Shown: piece after piece, positions 29,696 to 37,990 of the stretch
How the letters are laid out: the number at the start of each line of letters is the position of its first letter
Numbering within the stretch: the stretch's first letter is position 1
From: Verrucomicrobiales bacterium
GTDB lineage: Bacteria > Verrucomicrobiota > Verrucomicrobiia > Limisphaerales > J093
Assembly (NCBI GenBank): GCA_015075445.1
Contig: JABTUJ010000023.1
Span: 79,424-143,423 of the forward strand
Length of the DNA: 64,000 nt
Direction: 5' to 3'
Position numbers and translations under genes: made by a program
Notes under the pieces: generated by a model
The model's input: only the letters and a program-made list of their open reading frames with translations
Told to the model about the DNA's origin: nothing
Database searches by the model: none

Positions 29696-29716
29696 GCCGC
29701 GTGCCGCAGGGTTCGC

Positions 29717-29736
29717 CGACCGGCAACCACCGGTCG
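29717..29736. terminator. Possible bidirectional terminator hairpin
   Basis: CGACCGG-CAACCA-CCGGTCG sits between the convergent acyltransferase and tyrS genes. There is no T-run, so this is weak support. Confidence 0.3.
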
Positions 29737-29739
29737 CCA

Positions 29740-31035
29740 TCAAGCCGCCGTGACGACCACGTAGTTCTTCTTGCCCTTGCGCAGGAGCAGGTGTTTGCCG
29801 AAGAGGAGGTCGCCCGGCGTGACCGCCCGTTGGGGGCTGGTCTCGCGGCGGTTGTTCACGTAGATGCCCCCGGCTTCGAGGTCTTTGCGGGCCTGTCCCT
29901 TGCTGGGACACAGGCCGCTGTGGACCAGCAGTTCCACCAGCGGAAGTCCAGTGCCACCGGCTGCCGGGGCGGTGAGCCGGGAGCGTTCGAGGGTGGCGGT
30001 GGGCACCTCCCCGACGATCTCGTTGAAAGTGCTTTCGCTCACGCCGTCGAGTTCACCGCCGAACAGGATCGCGCTGGCACGCTTCGCTTCCTGGGTGGCG
30101 TCCGGACCGTGGATGAGGTCGGTGACGGCCTGGGCGAGGGCGCGATGCGGGGCCCGGGCACCGGGATCGGACTGATGTTGGTGTTCGAGGGCGGCGAGGG
30201 CGGCCTGGTCCAGAAAGGTGAAGAACCGGAGATATCGGATGACGTCGCGATCGTCCGTGTTGATCCAGAACTGGTAGAAGCGGTACACGCTGGTCCGGCG
30301 GGGGTCGAGCCAGACCGCGCCGGACTCGGTCTTGCCGAACTTGGTGCCGTCGGCCTTGGTGATCAGGGGGAAGACGAGGCCATGGGCGTGGCGGCCAAGC
30401 TTCTTGCGGATGAAATCGATGCCGAGGGTGATGTTGCCCCACTGATCGGTGCCGCCGATCTGGAGCTCGCAGTTGAAGGTCTCGCAGAGGTGGGCGAAGT
30501 CGAAGGCCTGCAGGAGCATGTAGCTGAACTCGGTGTAGCTGATGCCGTGTTCGCGGTCCTGCATGCGGGCGCGGACGCTCTCCTTGGCCACCATTTGGTT
30601 GACCGTGAAATGCTTGCCGATGTCGCGGAGGAAATCGATGTAGCTGACGCCCGCGGTCCAGTCGGCGTTGTCCACGAGCCGGGCGGGATTGGTGGTCGTG
30701 TCGAAGTCGAGCACGCGCGCGAGCTGGGTGCGGACGGCGGCGACGTTGGCGGCGATCTGGCCGGCGCTGAGCAGGGCACGTTCCTGGGTCTTGCCGCTGG
30801 GATCGCCAATCGAGCCGGTGGCACCGCCCGCGACGGCGATGGGACAGTGGCCGAAGTCCTGGAAGCGACGCAGGGCGAGCAGGGGGACGAGATGGCCCAC
30901 GTGAAGGGAGTCGGCCGTCGGGTCGAAGCCGCAGTAGAGCGTGGTCGGGCCCGCCGCGAGGCGGGCCGCGAGGACGGATTCGTCGGTGCTGTCGGCAAAC
31001 AGGCCGCGCCACTTGAGTTCATCCAGGATGCTCAT
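29740..31035 (-). CDS. tyrS: Tyrosyl-tRNA synthetase
   Basis: A 431-residue class I synthetase charging tRNA-Tyr. It starts at ATG 31035 (MSILDELKWRGLFADSTDES). Motifs are LYCGFDPTADSLHVGHLVPL (HIGH-type HVGH at 45-48), GGATGSIGDPSGKTQER, LQIGGTDQWGNITLGIDFIR (tyrosine/ATP site), KFGKTESGAVWLDP (KMSKS-equivalent KFGKT, about 225), and a C-terminal S4-type RNA-binding domain (LVHSGLCPSKGQARKDLEAG). All are complete. Confidence 0.97.
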   Translation of the reverse strand: MSILDELKWRGLFADSTDESVLAARLAAGPTTLYCGFDPTADSLHVGHLVPLLALRRFQDFGHCPIAVAGGATGSIGDPSGKTQERALLSAGQIAANVAAVRTQLARVLDFDTTTNPARLVDNADWTAGVSYIDFLRDIGKHFTVNQMVAKESVRARMQDREHGISYTEFSYMLLQAFDFAHLCETFNCELQIGGTDQWGNITLGIDFIRKKLGRHAHGLVFPLITKADGTKFGKTESGAVWLDPRRTSVYRFYQFWINTDDRDVIRYLRFFTFLDQAALAALEHQHQSDPGARAPHRALAQAVTDLIHGPDATQEAKRASAILFGGELDGVSESTFNEIVGEVPTATLERSRLTAPAAGGTGLPLVELLVHSGLCPSKGQARKDLEAGGIYVNNRRETSPQRAVTPGDLLFGKHLLLRKGKKNYVVVTAA

Positions 31036-31081
31036 CGGGCCGCTGTTATCGCGGGCGTCGCCGGTGGGAACAAGGGGAAAG

Positions 31082-32905
31082 TCAATTCTTGGCCGTGCCC
31101 TTGGGGGCCAGGGCCTCGGAAAGGGCGCTCAGGGCCTCGGCACGGGCGAGCGAACCGACGAGCCGCCGTTCGGCGAGGGTGTTGACCACCGGGATGTGGC
31201 GCAGCTCGGTGGCGAGGAGGACCGGGAGGGCTTCGTGGAGGAGCTGGTTGGGCGTGACGCAGGCGGGCGGAGGGCGCATGACGTCGTAGGCGATGACCGC
31301 CTGCAGCTCCTGACCGGCGTTGAGATAGCCCTTGAGATCCTGCAGCGCGACCAGACCGGTGAGGCGCCCGCGATCATCCACCACGGGCAGGAAGTTGTTC
31401 GGGCTGGTGAGGAAGCGTTGGCCAAGTTCCTTGAACGTGGCGGTCTCGTTCACCGGCGGAACCGGCTCGCGCATGAAGTCGCCGATCTTCCCCTGCGTGG
31501 CGGCGCCGAGCTGGTCGGGTTCGGCCTCGCCCAACAGCCCCCGCCGCTGGAGCGGCTCGGTGTAGACCGAGTTCGCATGGAGCTGGCGGCTGACGAGCGT
31601 GCCCACGGCGCAGGCCAGCATCAGCGCGGGCATGAGGGAGTAGTTCAGCGAGATCTCGAACACCATGATCAACGCCAGCAGCGGCGAATGCGTCGTGGCC
31701 GCCAGCACACTCCCCATGCCCGCCAGGGCGAAGGCCCCCACCGGCAGCGAATCGGCCAGCCCCAACACATGCAGGATCTGGCCGAACAGGCTCCCCAAGG
31801 CCGCGCCCAGGAAAAGCGTCGGCGTGAAGACGCCCCCCACGGTGCCGGCACCAACGGTCAGCACGGTGGTCCCCACCTTGGCCAGCAGCAGGAGGCTCAG
31901 CCAGGCAATGCCGTACTGCGGGGCGTTCTGAAGAATGCGCGAGGTGACGCTGTAGCCATTGCCCCAAACCTCTGGGATCACCACCGCCAGCCCCCCCACC
32001 GCCAAGCCGGCCATCGTCAACCGCACCTGGATGGGTTGGCCCAATCGCTGAAAGATCCGCTCCGCCGCCTGGAGCAGCCTGAGGAAGCTGGCCGCCAGGA
32101 CGCCGGCAAGAGCGCCCAGCACCACAAACCAGGGCAGTTGCAGAATCCGCGTGAACTCGAACTCCGGCACGCTGTACCAGGGCTCAATCCCGAAGAAGGT
32201 CCGCGAAACCACCGCCGCCGTGACCGAGGCGAACATCAGCGGCGCAAACAGGTTCATCGAGAAGTTCCCCAGGACAATCTGCGCCGCGAACACCGAGCCC
32301 GCGATGGGCGCGTTGTAAGCCGCCGCCATGCCCGCCGCAGCACCACACGCCACCAGAAGACGCAGCCGGTACGGTGGCCATAACGCGGTCTGCCCAAGCT
32401 TCGAGGCCAGGGTGGCAGACATCTGCGTGATCGGCCCCTCCCGCCCAATCGAGGCACCGCTCGCCACACTTAAGAGCGACGACGCCGCTTTGATCAGGTT
32501 CGGCCGGAACGGAAGCCTCCCATCGCCCGCCACCACGACCTCGAGCAGGTTCGTGGCTCCCCCGCGGCCCTGGAGGTAGCGCTGGCCCCAGCGGAGTATC
32601 AGACCCGCCAGCAGCGCGCCCAGCGTCGGCACCACCAATCGCATCGCCGGCGTCAGCTCCACGGCGATCTCGACCGGATCCCCCGTCAACCCCATCGCGA
32701 GCAACCGCAACGCACGGGTGGCGTAGTGGAAGAACGCGTTGGTCAGCCCTCCCACGATGCCCACCAGCCCCGCCAGCATCAGGTGGAACGTCTCCTCCCG
32801 CGGGAGCCACCGCCCCCGCCAGGCCAGCAGGCGTTCCCACCGCTCGGACAAGTAGCCTCGCAGCCAAGCCCCCGCCCGTTTCCACTGCCCGGACAACGGA
32901 CTCAC
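31082..32905 (-). CDS. ClC-type chloride channel/antiporter with C-terminal CBS pair
   Basis: A 607-residue inner-membrane protein. The GTG at 32905 (VSPLSGQWKRAGAWLRGYLS) is the best start, because the open frame further up is proline/glycine-rich shadow sequence. ClC motifs are SGASIGREGPITQM (GREGP with the gating Glu, about 175), AAAYNAPIAGSVFA, and GGVFTPTLFLGAALGSLFGQ (GxFxP, about 370). Two CBS domains follow from about 460 (DFMREPVPPVNETATFKELG...; YDVMRPPPACVTPNQLLHEA...HIPVVN), which usually bind adenine nucleotides and regulate transport. It ends 46 bp before tyrS. Confidence 0.94.
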   Translation of the reverse strand: MSPLSGQWKRAGAWLRGYLSERWERLLAWRGRWLPREETFHLMLAGLVGIVGGLTNAFFHYATRALRLLAMGLTGDPVEIAVELTPAMRLVVPTLGALLAGLILRWGQRYLQGRGGATNLLEVVVAGDGRLPFRPNLIKAASSLLSVASGASIGREGPITQMSATLASKLGQTALWPPYRLRLLVACGAAAGMAAAYNAPIAGSVFAAQIVLGNFSMNLFAPLMFASVTAAVVSRTFFGIEPWYSVPEFEFTRILQLPWFVVLGALAGVLAASFLRLLQAAERIFQRLGQPIQVRLTMAGLAVGGLAVVIPEVWGNGYSVTSRILQNAPQYGIAWLSLLLLAKVGTTVLTVGAGTVGGVFTPTLFLGAALGSLFGQILHVLGLADSLPVGAFALAGMGSVLAATTHSPLLALIMVFEISLNYSLMPALMLACAVGTLVSRQLHANSVYTEPLQRRGLLGEAEPDQLGAATQGKIGDFMREPVPPVNETATFKELGQRFLTSPNNFLPVVDDRGRLTGLVALQDLKGYLNAGQELQAVIAYDVMRPPPACVTPNQLLHEALPVLLATELRHIPVVNTLAERRLVGSLARAEALSALSEALAPKGTAKN

Positions 32906-32961
32906 ACGACCCAGCCTAAGCCCGCCCGCCCCGCCTTGACCAGTGGCAACCGCAGCGCATG

Positions 32962-33843
32962 TCAACCCTCCCCCAGCGGCACGGTCGCCAGCCACCCGCG
33001 CGCCCCAAAGCGATCGACGAAACGGTCCCGCAACCGCGCCGCCGCCTCCGCCCCCGCCACCCAGGCGAACGTCGTCGAGCCGCTGCCGGACATCAACGTG
33101 GCCAGGGCTCCCTCCGCACGACAGAACTCCTGGTACAAGCCCAGAACCGGGTACTTCTGCAGCGCCGGTGCCTCGAGGGCGTTGTAGAGGCTGCCCGCCG
33201 CCGCTGGCAGATCCCCCGCACGCAATAGCGCGACCAGTTCGGCCGCCCGCCCCGGCCGACCCCGGAGCGCAGCCGGGAAACGCGCCAGTTGCCCGTAAGC
33301 CCAAGCCGTCGGGATGCCAAACCCGGGGTGCACCAGGAACAGCCAGAGGCCCCGGAGAGCGGCGAACGGCTCGAGCGGCGTCACTTGCTCACCGCGACCG
33401 GTCGCCAGCGCCGGCCGGGCCTCGAGGAAGAACGGCACGTCGGAACCCAGCCGCGCGCCAAGCGCGCCAAGCGCACCTGAAGCCAGCGGCTCGCCAAACA
33501 GACGGTTCAAGCCAAGCAACGTGGTCGCGGCATTCCCGCTGCCCCCGCCCAACCCGGCCGCCAGCGGAATCCGCTTCGTAAGCTGGATCCGAACCCCTCC
33601 AGAGACGGGTGCCGCAGCGAAGAAGGCCCGGGCGGCGCGGACAACCAGATTGCTCTCATCGGTTGGCAGCCGTGGATCGTCGCAGGCAAACTCGATCCCC
33701 CCGGAGGCTTCCTCGAGCACGATGCGGTCACACACGTTGACCGGGTACATCACGGTCTCGAGCTCGTGGAAGCCATCCGGGCGCCGGCCGAGGATGTTCA
33801 GGACAAGGTTGATCTTGCACGGCGAAGCCAACTCGAGGTGCAT
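32962..33843 (-). CDS. ispE: 4-diphosphocytidyl-2-C-methyl-D-erythritol kinase
   Basis: A 293-residue GHMP kinase of the MEP isoprenoid pathway. The ATG at 33843 gives MHLELASPCKINLVLNILGR (substrate Lys/Asn motif); RPDGFHELETVM follows. The ATP-binding loop is PLAAGLGGGSGNAATTLLGL (about 95-115), then GLNRLF and LGSDVPFFL, and the third motif is LMSGSGSTTFAW. A terminator-like hairpin and T-run directly abut the start codon, and no Shine-Dalgarno sequence is seen. Confidence 0.95.
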   Translation of the reverse strand: MHLELASPCKINLVLNILGRRPDGFHELETVMYPVNVCDRIVLEEASGGIEFACDDPRLPTDESNLVVRAARAFFAAAPVSGGVRIQLTKRIPLAAGLGGGSGNAATTLLGLNRLFGEPLASGALGALGARLGSDVPFFLEARPALATGRGEQVTPLEPFAALRGLWLFLVHPGFGIPTAWAYGQLARFPAALRGRPGRAAELVALLRAGDLPAAAGSLYNALEAPALQKYPVLGLYQEFCRAEGALATLMSGSGSTTFAWVAGAEAAARLRDRFVDRFGARGWLATVPLGEG

Positions 33844-33879
33844 AAACAAAAACGGCGCCAGACGCAAAGCGCCGGCGCC
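33844..33879 (-). terminator. Rho-independent terminator-like hairpin between the TIGR04073 gene and ispE
   Basis: On the reverse strand GGCGCC (33879-33874) pairs with GGCGCC (33859-33854) and is followed by GTTTTTGTTT, ending at the base before the ispE ATG. It would end transcripts of the lipoprotein gene, or attenuate ispE. Confidence 0.55.
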
Positions 33880-33896
33880 AAAAGCGACCGTGCAAA

Positions 33897-34355
33897 CTAG
33901 TAATCGAAGATCCGGAAGCGGCTGCCCGGCACCAGCGGAGCCACGTCGCCACCCGAGAACCCGAGGTTGCTGTCCGTCTCGAAGACGCCATCGGCCACCA
34001 ACCCCGGCTTGTAGCTATCCGGGAAGGCGGGCCCGACAGTCGCGTCAGGTATCAGCGGGTTGCCGGGTTTGAGCCAGGGCTCATAGCTTGGGATCGGGAA
34101 CGTCAGCACCTCGCCCACGCCTACGAGTGTCCTTAGCACGCTGCGGTTGATGCCATTAATCACGCCCGATGAATAGGCCGCCTGCGGGCCGCTCCACAGC
34201 GCTTCCTGCTCGACCGACCGGCGCAATTCTCCCAGGCGGGCAAACTCGGTGGCGTTGGTGACCCCGCGGCCAAGCTTCTTCGAGGGACCTTTGCAGCCCA
34301 CGACCAGGGACGCCCCCACGGCCAGAATCAGGGCGGAGAAGAGGGTGCTTCGCAT
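33897..34355 (-). CDS. Exosortase-associated lipoprotein, TIGR04073-like
   Basis: A 152-residue lipoprotein. The ATG at 34355 gives MRSTLFSALILAVGASLVVG followed by the lipobox Cys. The mature part has KKLGRGVTNATEFARLGELR and SGVINGINRSVLRTLVGVGE VLTFPIPSYEP, then PGNPLIPDATVGPAFPDSYK. This matches TIGR04073, a small family found in exosortase/PEP-CTERM bacteria, mainly Verrucomicrobiota and Lentisphaerae. Its function is unknown. It fits the PEP-CTERM protein at 13195-13833. Confidence 0.75.
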   Translation of the reverse strand: MRSTLFSALILAVGASLVVGCKGPSKKLGRGVTNATEFARLGELRRSVEQEALWSGPQAAYSSGVINGINRSVLRTLVGVGEVLTFPIPSYEPWLKPGNPLIPDATVGPAFPDSYKPGLVADGVFETDSNLGFSGGDVAPLVPGSRFRIFDY

Positions 34356-34446
34356 AAACAACAATTTCTGCGGCGACGTTACCGCCCGCGCCCCCGATGT
34401 AAAGCGTGTTTTCGACCGCTCTATTCTAGTTCGCTTTCAAGTTGAG

Positions 34447-35420
34447 ACTAACAACCAAGGCTGCCGCATATTGCGCAATCTGATCGGTGCCGCAGCCAAG
34501 GCACCCAACCTCGCCCTGAGTCGTCTGGCATCACCAGTTCCATCCGGTCCAGGACCATCTGGAACGCCTTTCCCGGACCCGTCCCAAACGCGTTCCCTGG
34601 AAGGAGCTCCGGGAGTAGGCTGGCCGGCAAGCTGATGAGCCGGATGTCTCCGGCACCACCAGTCCTTGCTCTGTGCGAACCGGTCTGTCGGATCACCACA
34701 CGATGAATTCGTCCGCATGGGCCTGACTGACCCGGGAGCAGAAAGCCGTTCATCTGGTGGTGTTCATCTGGCCGCTCAGCCCAGTCCAGTTGGACCTTCC
34801 CGGGACCCACGGCGCCAGACACAGGTGAATTGTCCGTAACCGCTGCACAACTGTCGCCGCAAGCTGGAGCCCAGCAGCGCCGGATCCGCGCCATCCGGCC
34901 AAAGCGGGCCCCGTCCTGAACATCAACCCACGGGCGATCCTGGACTGCTGCCGGCGTCAGCATCGGTCGCCAGGTCTTCGGCGCGTTTTTCCACCCCTTG
35001 CCCCGGCGTGTCGGTCTTGGGGTGCGCGGTCGGACACTTTGGTGCCAGCGGTATGCTGGACCAGGCGTGATACACCACCGAGGCCACACCTGGCGATCTG
35101 ATCCGTCGGTCCAGGGCTACCCGCGGGGCGTGAGGACCACTAACCTCGCCGCGCTCGGCCGGGTTTGCCACCCGCCAGGAGGGCGGCTCTCGGCGGGCGC
35201 TCAGCAGGCATGGCGTCGGCCGCCCCAAGACATGCCGCGGCTGGACGGGTTCGCCTTGCTGGCGAAAAGCGCGTTCCGCAACCGGGCGACCGTGTTCCGC
35301 TGACGCCCAAAGCCGTGGCGGTTTGCCTCTGAGGGTGAGTTGGCCAGTTGGGCAACAGCAATGGCCTGCGCCATGCGCAACCGCTGGAGGTCCTGGTTGG
35401 GCGGTCGGCCTCTCGGCCTT
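34447..35420 (-). pseudogene. IS630-family transposase, broken by many frameshifts
   Basis: No long frame exists, but an IS630-type transposase can be followed by changing frame on the reverse strand. The N-terminal helix-turn-helix reads RMAQAIAVAQLA..., then TALGVSxNTVARLRNAF and EPVQPRHVLGRPT. Next come WRVANPAE, VVYHAWSSI, DTPGQGVEK and the catalytic part VDVQDGARFGRMARIRRCWAP (first Asp). QLDWAERP, MNGFLLPG, RLISLPA and a tail ending near 34447 follow. Several indels are needed, but residues between them look conserved. The neighbouring 3' part of dnaN has the same kind of damage, so local sequencing error is as likely as true decay. Both ends are approximate. Confidence 0.7.
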
Positions 35421-35502
35421 GCCACCAAGTCCACATCGCTCGTCGAGGTTCTGCCATACGCCCAAGATCGCACATTTAGCCCCATCTGGAAGCGAAATGG
35501 AA

Positions 35503-36611
35503 TCAGTTGGTCCGCATCGGCATGATGACGGTGAAACGGGCCGTTGATCTTCAGCACGCCTGACTCAGCTCATCGTCAGTCTCCGAGGAACACCCTCCTC
35601 GGTGTCCAGCGCCCGCGGCCTCGACCAAAAACGATTAATGGAACGCCACCGCCAGCTCATTGCCCTTGTAGTTGATCGCCACCGTCTCATGCGCCTTCGC
35701 CGACCCTCCGGGTGTTCCGCGGTGATGACCAGGCTGTTTCGGCTGAAGGTGAGTTTCACCGAGCTGCTTCCCGTCGCTGGTCATGATCTCTGCTCCGGCG
35801 CAGCGCGTGAAGAAACCTCGCGCACTAAGCGTTCACCCGCTCCTTGCACTCGCGGGATCACCTGTTGGTAGTTCGGGTAGGTGCCCTCCACCAGCTTCGT
35901 CGTCACGAGGATCATCCCGCCCTTCTCGTCCGTCAGCTTGAAGGCCGCCTGGTTCTCGGTATACCGCAGCTCAGCGGTACCCTTGTCCTGCAGCAAGCGC
36001 AGCAATTCGTTCACCGCCTTGGTCGGCACGATGAACTCCGCACTCACCGCACTCTCGATGTCCGCCTCCTCGTCCGTCAGCGCCAACCGCCGCCCGTCCG
36101 TGGCCACCGCCGCAACCTTGTGCTCCTTCAGACTGAAGAAGATGCCATTCAACACATAGCGCGTCTCGTCACTCGAAGCCGCAAAGGCACAACGCCGCAG
36201 CATCCCGCGGAAGCGCTCTTGCGGCAGGGTGACCGGTGTCGGCTCCTCGAACGGCGCGACCGGTGGGAAATCCTCAGCCGCCAGGCCGCGGACTTTGAAC
36301 AGGGAAGGCCCAGAGCGGAGGGTGCACACATTGTTGTCGTCCGCCTCGAGATCGATCTCCCCCACGGCTGCCTCGCGTACGATGCTGAAGAGGCGCTTGG
36401 CCGGAAGCGTCGTGGCGCCCTTGCGAACGACCTTGGCTTCGACCAGACAACTCACCGTCACGTCGAGGTCCGTTGCCGTCAGTCGCAGGCAGTTGTCCTC
36501 GGCTTGGAGGAGGACATTCGAGAGAATCGGCAGCGTGGTGCGGCTGCCCACGACGTTCTGGACCGCTTGGAGACCCAGCGCGAAGAGGTCCTTGGTTATC
36601 GCCAGTTTCAT
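35503..36611 (-). pseudogene. dnaN: DNA polymerase III beta sliding clamp, C-terminal third frameshifted as given
   Basis: DnaN is the ring that tethers DNA polymerase III to DNA. It starts at ATG 36611 (MKLAITKDLFALGLQAVQNV). The frame is good through about residue 260: VGSRTTLPILSNVLLQAE, TTLPAKRLFSIVREAA, FEEPTPVTLPQERFRGMLRR, VLNGIFFSLKEHKVAAVATD GRRLAL, VEGTYPNYQQVIPR. It then breaks and stops at 35781. The missing part appears in alternating frames: MTSDGKQLGE, VKLTFSRNSLVITAEHPEG, AHETVAINYKGNELAVAF, ALDTEE, VLKINGPF and finally VIMPMRTN with a stop at 35503-35505. The total (about 369 codons) equals a normal DnaN. About six indels in 330 bp with intact conserved residues in an essential gene strongly suggest sequence error rather than a real pseudogene. 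Confidence 0.88.
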
Positions 36612-36722
36612 TATGACGGTGGTTCTTGGTCCGCGATGAAAGGACGTATTATTAAGGCCTGGGGATAAAGCAAACAAAGTGCGCTGTCAAGGATGGCCCA
36701 AGCAGTTGTGCGATGAAGCCGC

Positions 36723-36731
36723 TGTGAATAA
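36723..36731 (-). promoter_or_regulatory. DnaA-box-like 9-mer TTATTCACA
   Basis: Matches the TTATNCACA consensus on the reverse strand, about 110 bp upstream of the dnaN start. Confidence 0.45.
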
Positions 36732-36791
36732 CCCGGGCCACAAGCGATGGGGGCGGTGAATAGATCCATGGCGCGGACCCAAGCGGCGAGG

Positions 36792-36800
36792 TTATCCACG
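36792..36800 (+). promoter_or_regulatory. DnaA-box-like 9-mer TTATCCACG
   Basis: Eight of nine bases match TTATCCACA. It is 61 bases from the other box, in opposite orientation. Confidence 0.4.
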
Positions 36801-36841
36801 CGACAACACCTAGATGAACCCAGTTACGAACAATTCGCTAG

Positions 36842-37987
36842 TCACCCGCGCTTACGTACCCGGGTCACCACCGCCGCCAGTGCCTCCGCCGCCGCCATCA
36901 CCTCGGCACGCGTGGTCTCCGGACCCAGCGAGAAGCGAACCAGACCGCTGGCTTCGGTCGCTGAAGCCCCGAGGCTCGTCAGCACGTGGGAGGGCTCCAG
37001 CGATCCTGCTGAGCACGCGGAACCGCTCGAGGCGCAGACGCCGGCGAGATCCAGTCCGGCGAGGAGCGATAGGCTGTCGCAACCCGAGACCGTGATGGCC
37101 AGGGTGTTGGCCAGACGCTGGGGCAAGGGCGGTCCCCAGCGGCGCGTCCCCTCGATGGCCAGGCAGCGGGTTTCGAGGAGAGCGGTGAGCGGTTCGAGAC
37201 GGGATCGGTCGAACAACGGCGGTTTCGTGAATCGTTCCCAGGCGGTAACCAAACCGACAATCGCGGGCAGATTCTCGGTTCCGGCGCGGCGGTCGTTCTC
37301 CTGGCTGCCGCCCATGAGGAGGGGTTGCAGAGGGAGCGGCGACCGGGCGTACAGGACCCCAGCGCCCCGCGGCCCACCCAGCTTGTGGGCACAAGCGGCC
37401 ACGAGGTCAGCCGCGAAATCGTCAATCGCACCGACGGGCTCCTTGCCAAACCACTGAACGGCGTCGGTGTGGAAACACACCCCGTGCTCCCGGCAGAGCT
37501 CGCCAATCTCACGGACCGGCTCAAGGGTCCCCACCTCGTTGTTGGCGGCCATGACCGACACCAGCGTCGTGTCGGGGCGCAGCGCACGCCGCACTTCCTC
37601 AGGCTCAATCACTCCCAAGGGGTCAGTAGATAGTATGGTAACCTCGAACCCCTCCCGCGCCGCCAGATACTCAAAAGCCTGCCGCACCGACGGATGCTCC
37701 ACCGCCGAAGTGATCAGGTGCCGCCCGCGATCGCGCCGAGCCCGGGCCGCGCCGAGCACGGCGAGATTATTGGCCTCGGTGCCACCCGACGTAAAAACGA
37801 TCTCGCTGGGACGGCAGCCCCACAGAACCGCCAGCCGTTCGCGGCTTTCGTCCAGCAGGGCCCGGGCGCTACGACCGGCGGCGTGAATACTGGATGGGTT
37901 GCCGAACGCAGCCAGCTCCGCTCCGCGCACCACTACCCCCACCTGCGTGTCCAGGGGGGTGGTGGCGTTGTGATCTAGGTAGATCAG
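36842..37987 (-). CDS. Cysteine desulfurase, NifS/IscS family
   Basis: A PLP enzyme taking sulfur from cysteine for Fe-S clusters or thio-modifications. The conserved opening IYLDHNATTPLDTQ lies upstream of the first standard start (GTG 37942). It begins directly after CTG 37987, itself 3 bases after the in-frame stop of the redoxin gene, so a CTG (or ATC) start seems to be used, giving 381 residues. Motifs are FGNPSSIHAAGRSAR, FTSGGTEANNLAVLGA, ITSAVEHPSVR, MAANNEVGTLEPVREI, HTDAVQWFGK, CAHKLGGPRGAGVLY (PLP Lys), GGSQENDRRAGTENLPAIVG and ASSGSACSAGSLEPSHVL (catalytic Cys). A second member of this family is at 62360-63505. It is co-oriented with the redoxin and dsbD-like genes. Confidence 0.93.
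   Translation of the reverse strand: MIYLDHNATTPLDTQVGVVVRGAELAAFGNPSSIHAAGRSARALLDESRERLAVLWGCRPSEIVFTSGGTEANNLAVLGAARARRDRGRHLITSAVEHPSVRQAFEYLAAREGFEVTILSTDPLGVIEPEEVRRALRPDTTLVSVMAANNEVGTLEPVREIGELCREHGVCFHTDAVQWFGKEPVGAIDDFAADLVAACAHKLGGPRGAGVLYARSPLPLQPLLMGGSQENDRRAGTENLPAIVGLVTAWERFTKPPLFDRSRLEPLTALLETRCLAIEGTRRWGPPLPQRLANTLAITVSGCDSLSLLAGLDLAGVCASSGSACSAGSLEPSHVLTSLGASATEASGLVRFSLGPETTRAEVMAAAEALAAVVTRVRKRG
37618..37637 (+). repeat. 20-bp sequence repeated in inverse orientation at 40266-40285
   Basis: AGGGGTCAGTAGATAGTATG, inside the cysteine desulfurase gene. The 10-base core AGGGGTCAGT recurs at 37986-37995 and, reversed, near 54390. Confidence 0.8.
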
Positions 37988-37990
37988 GGG

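Larger units (their letters stand above)
36612..36841. other. AT-richer intergenic region upstream of dnaN with DnaA-box-like sites
   Basis: This stretch holds TGTGAATAA (36723-36731, reverse complement TTATTCACA) and TTATCCACG (36792-36800). It lies between dnaN and the 3' end of the cysteine desulfurase gene, and would carry the dnaN promoter. No dnaA is in the window. Confidence 0.45.

Noticed and set aside
29407..31185. 592-codon forward frame opposite tyrS
   Set aside because: Antisense to a certain gene. Only its first part contains a short piece of the frameshifted acyltransferase.
34448..35089. 213-codon reverse frame as an intact gene
   Set aside because: It is only the catalytic portion of the frameshifted IS630 transposase, with damaged motifs.
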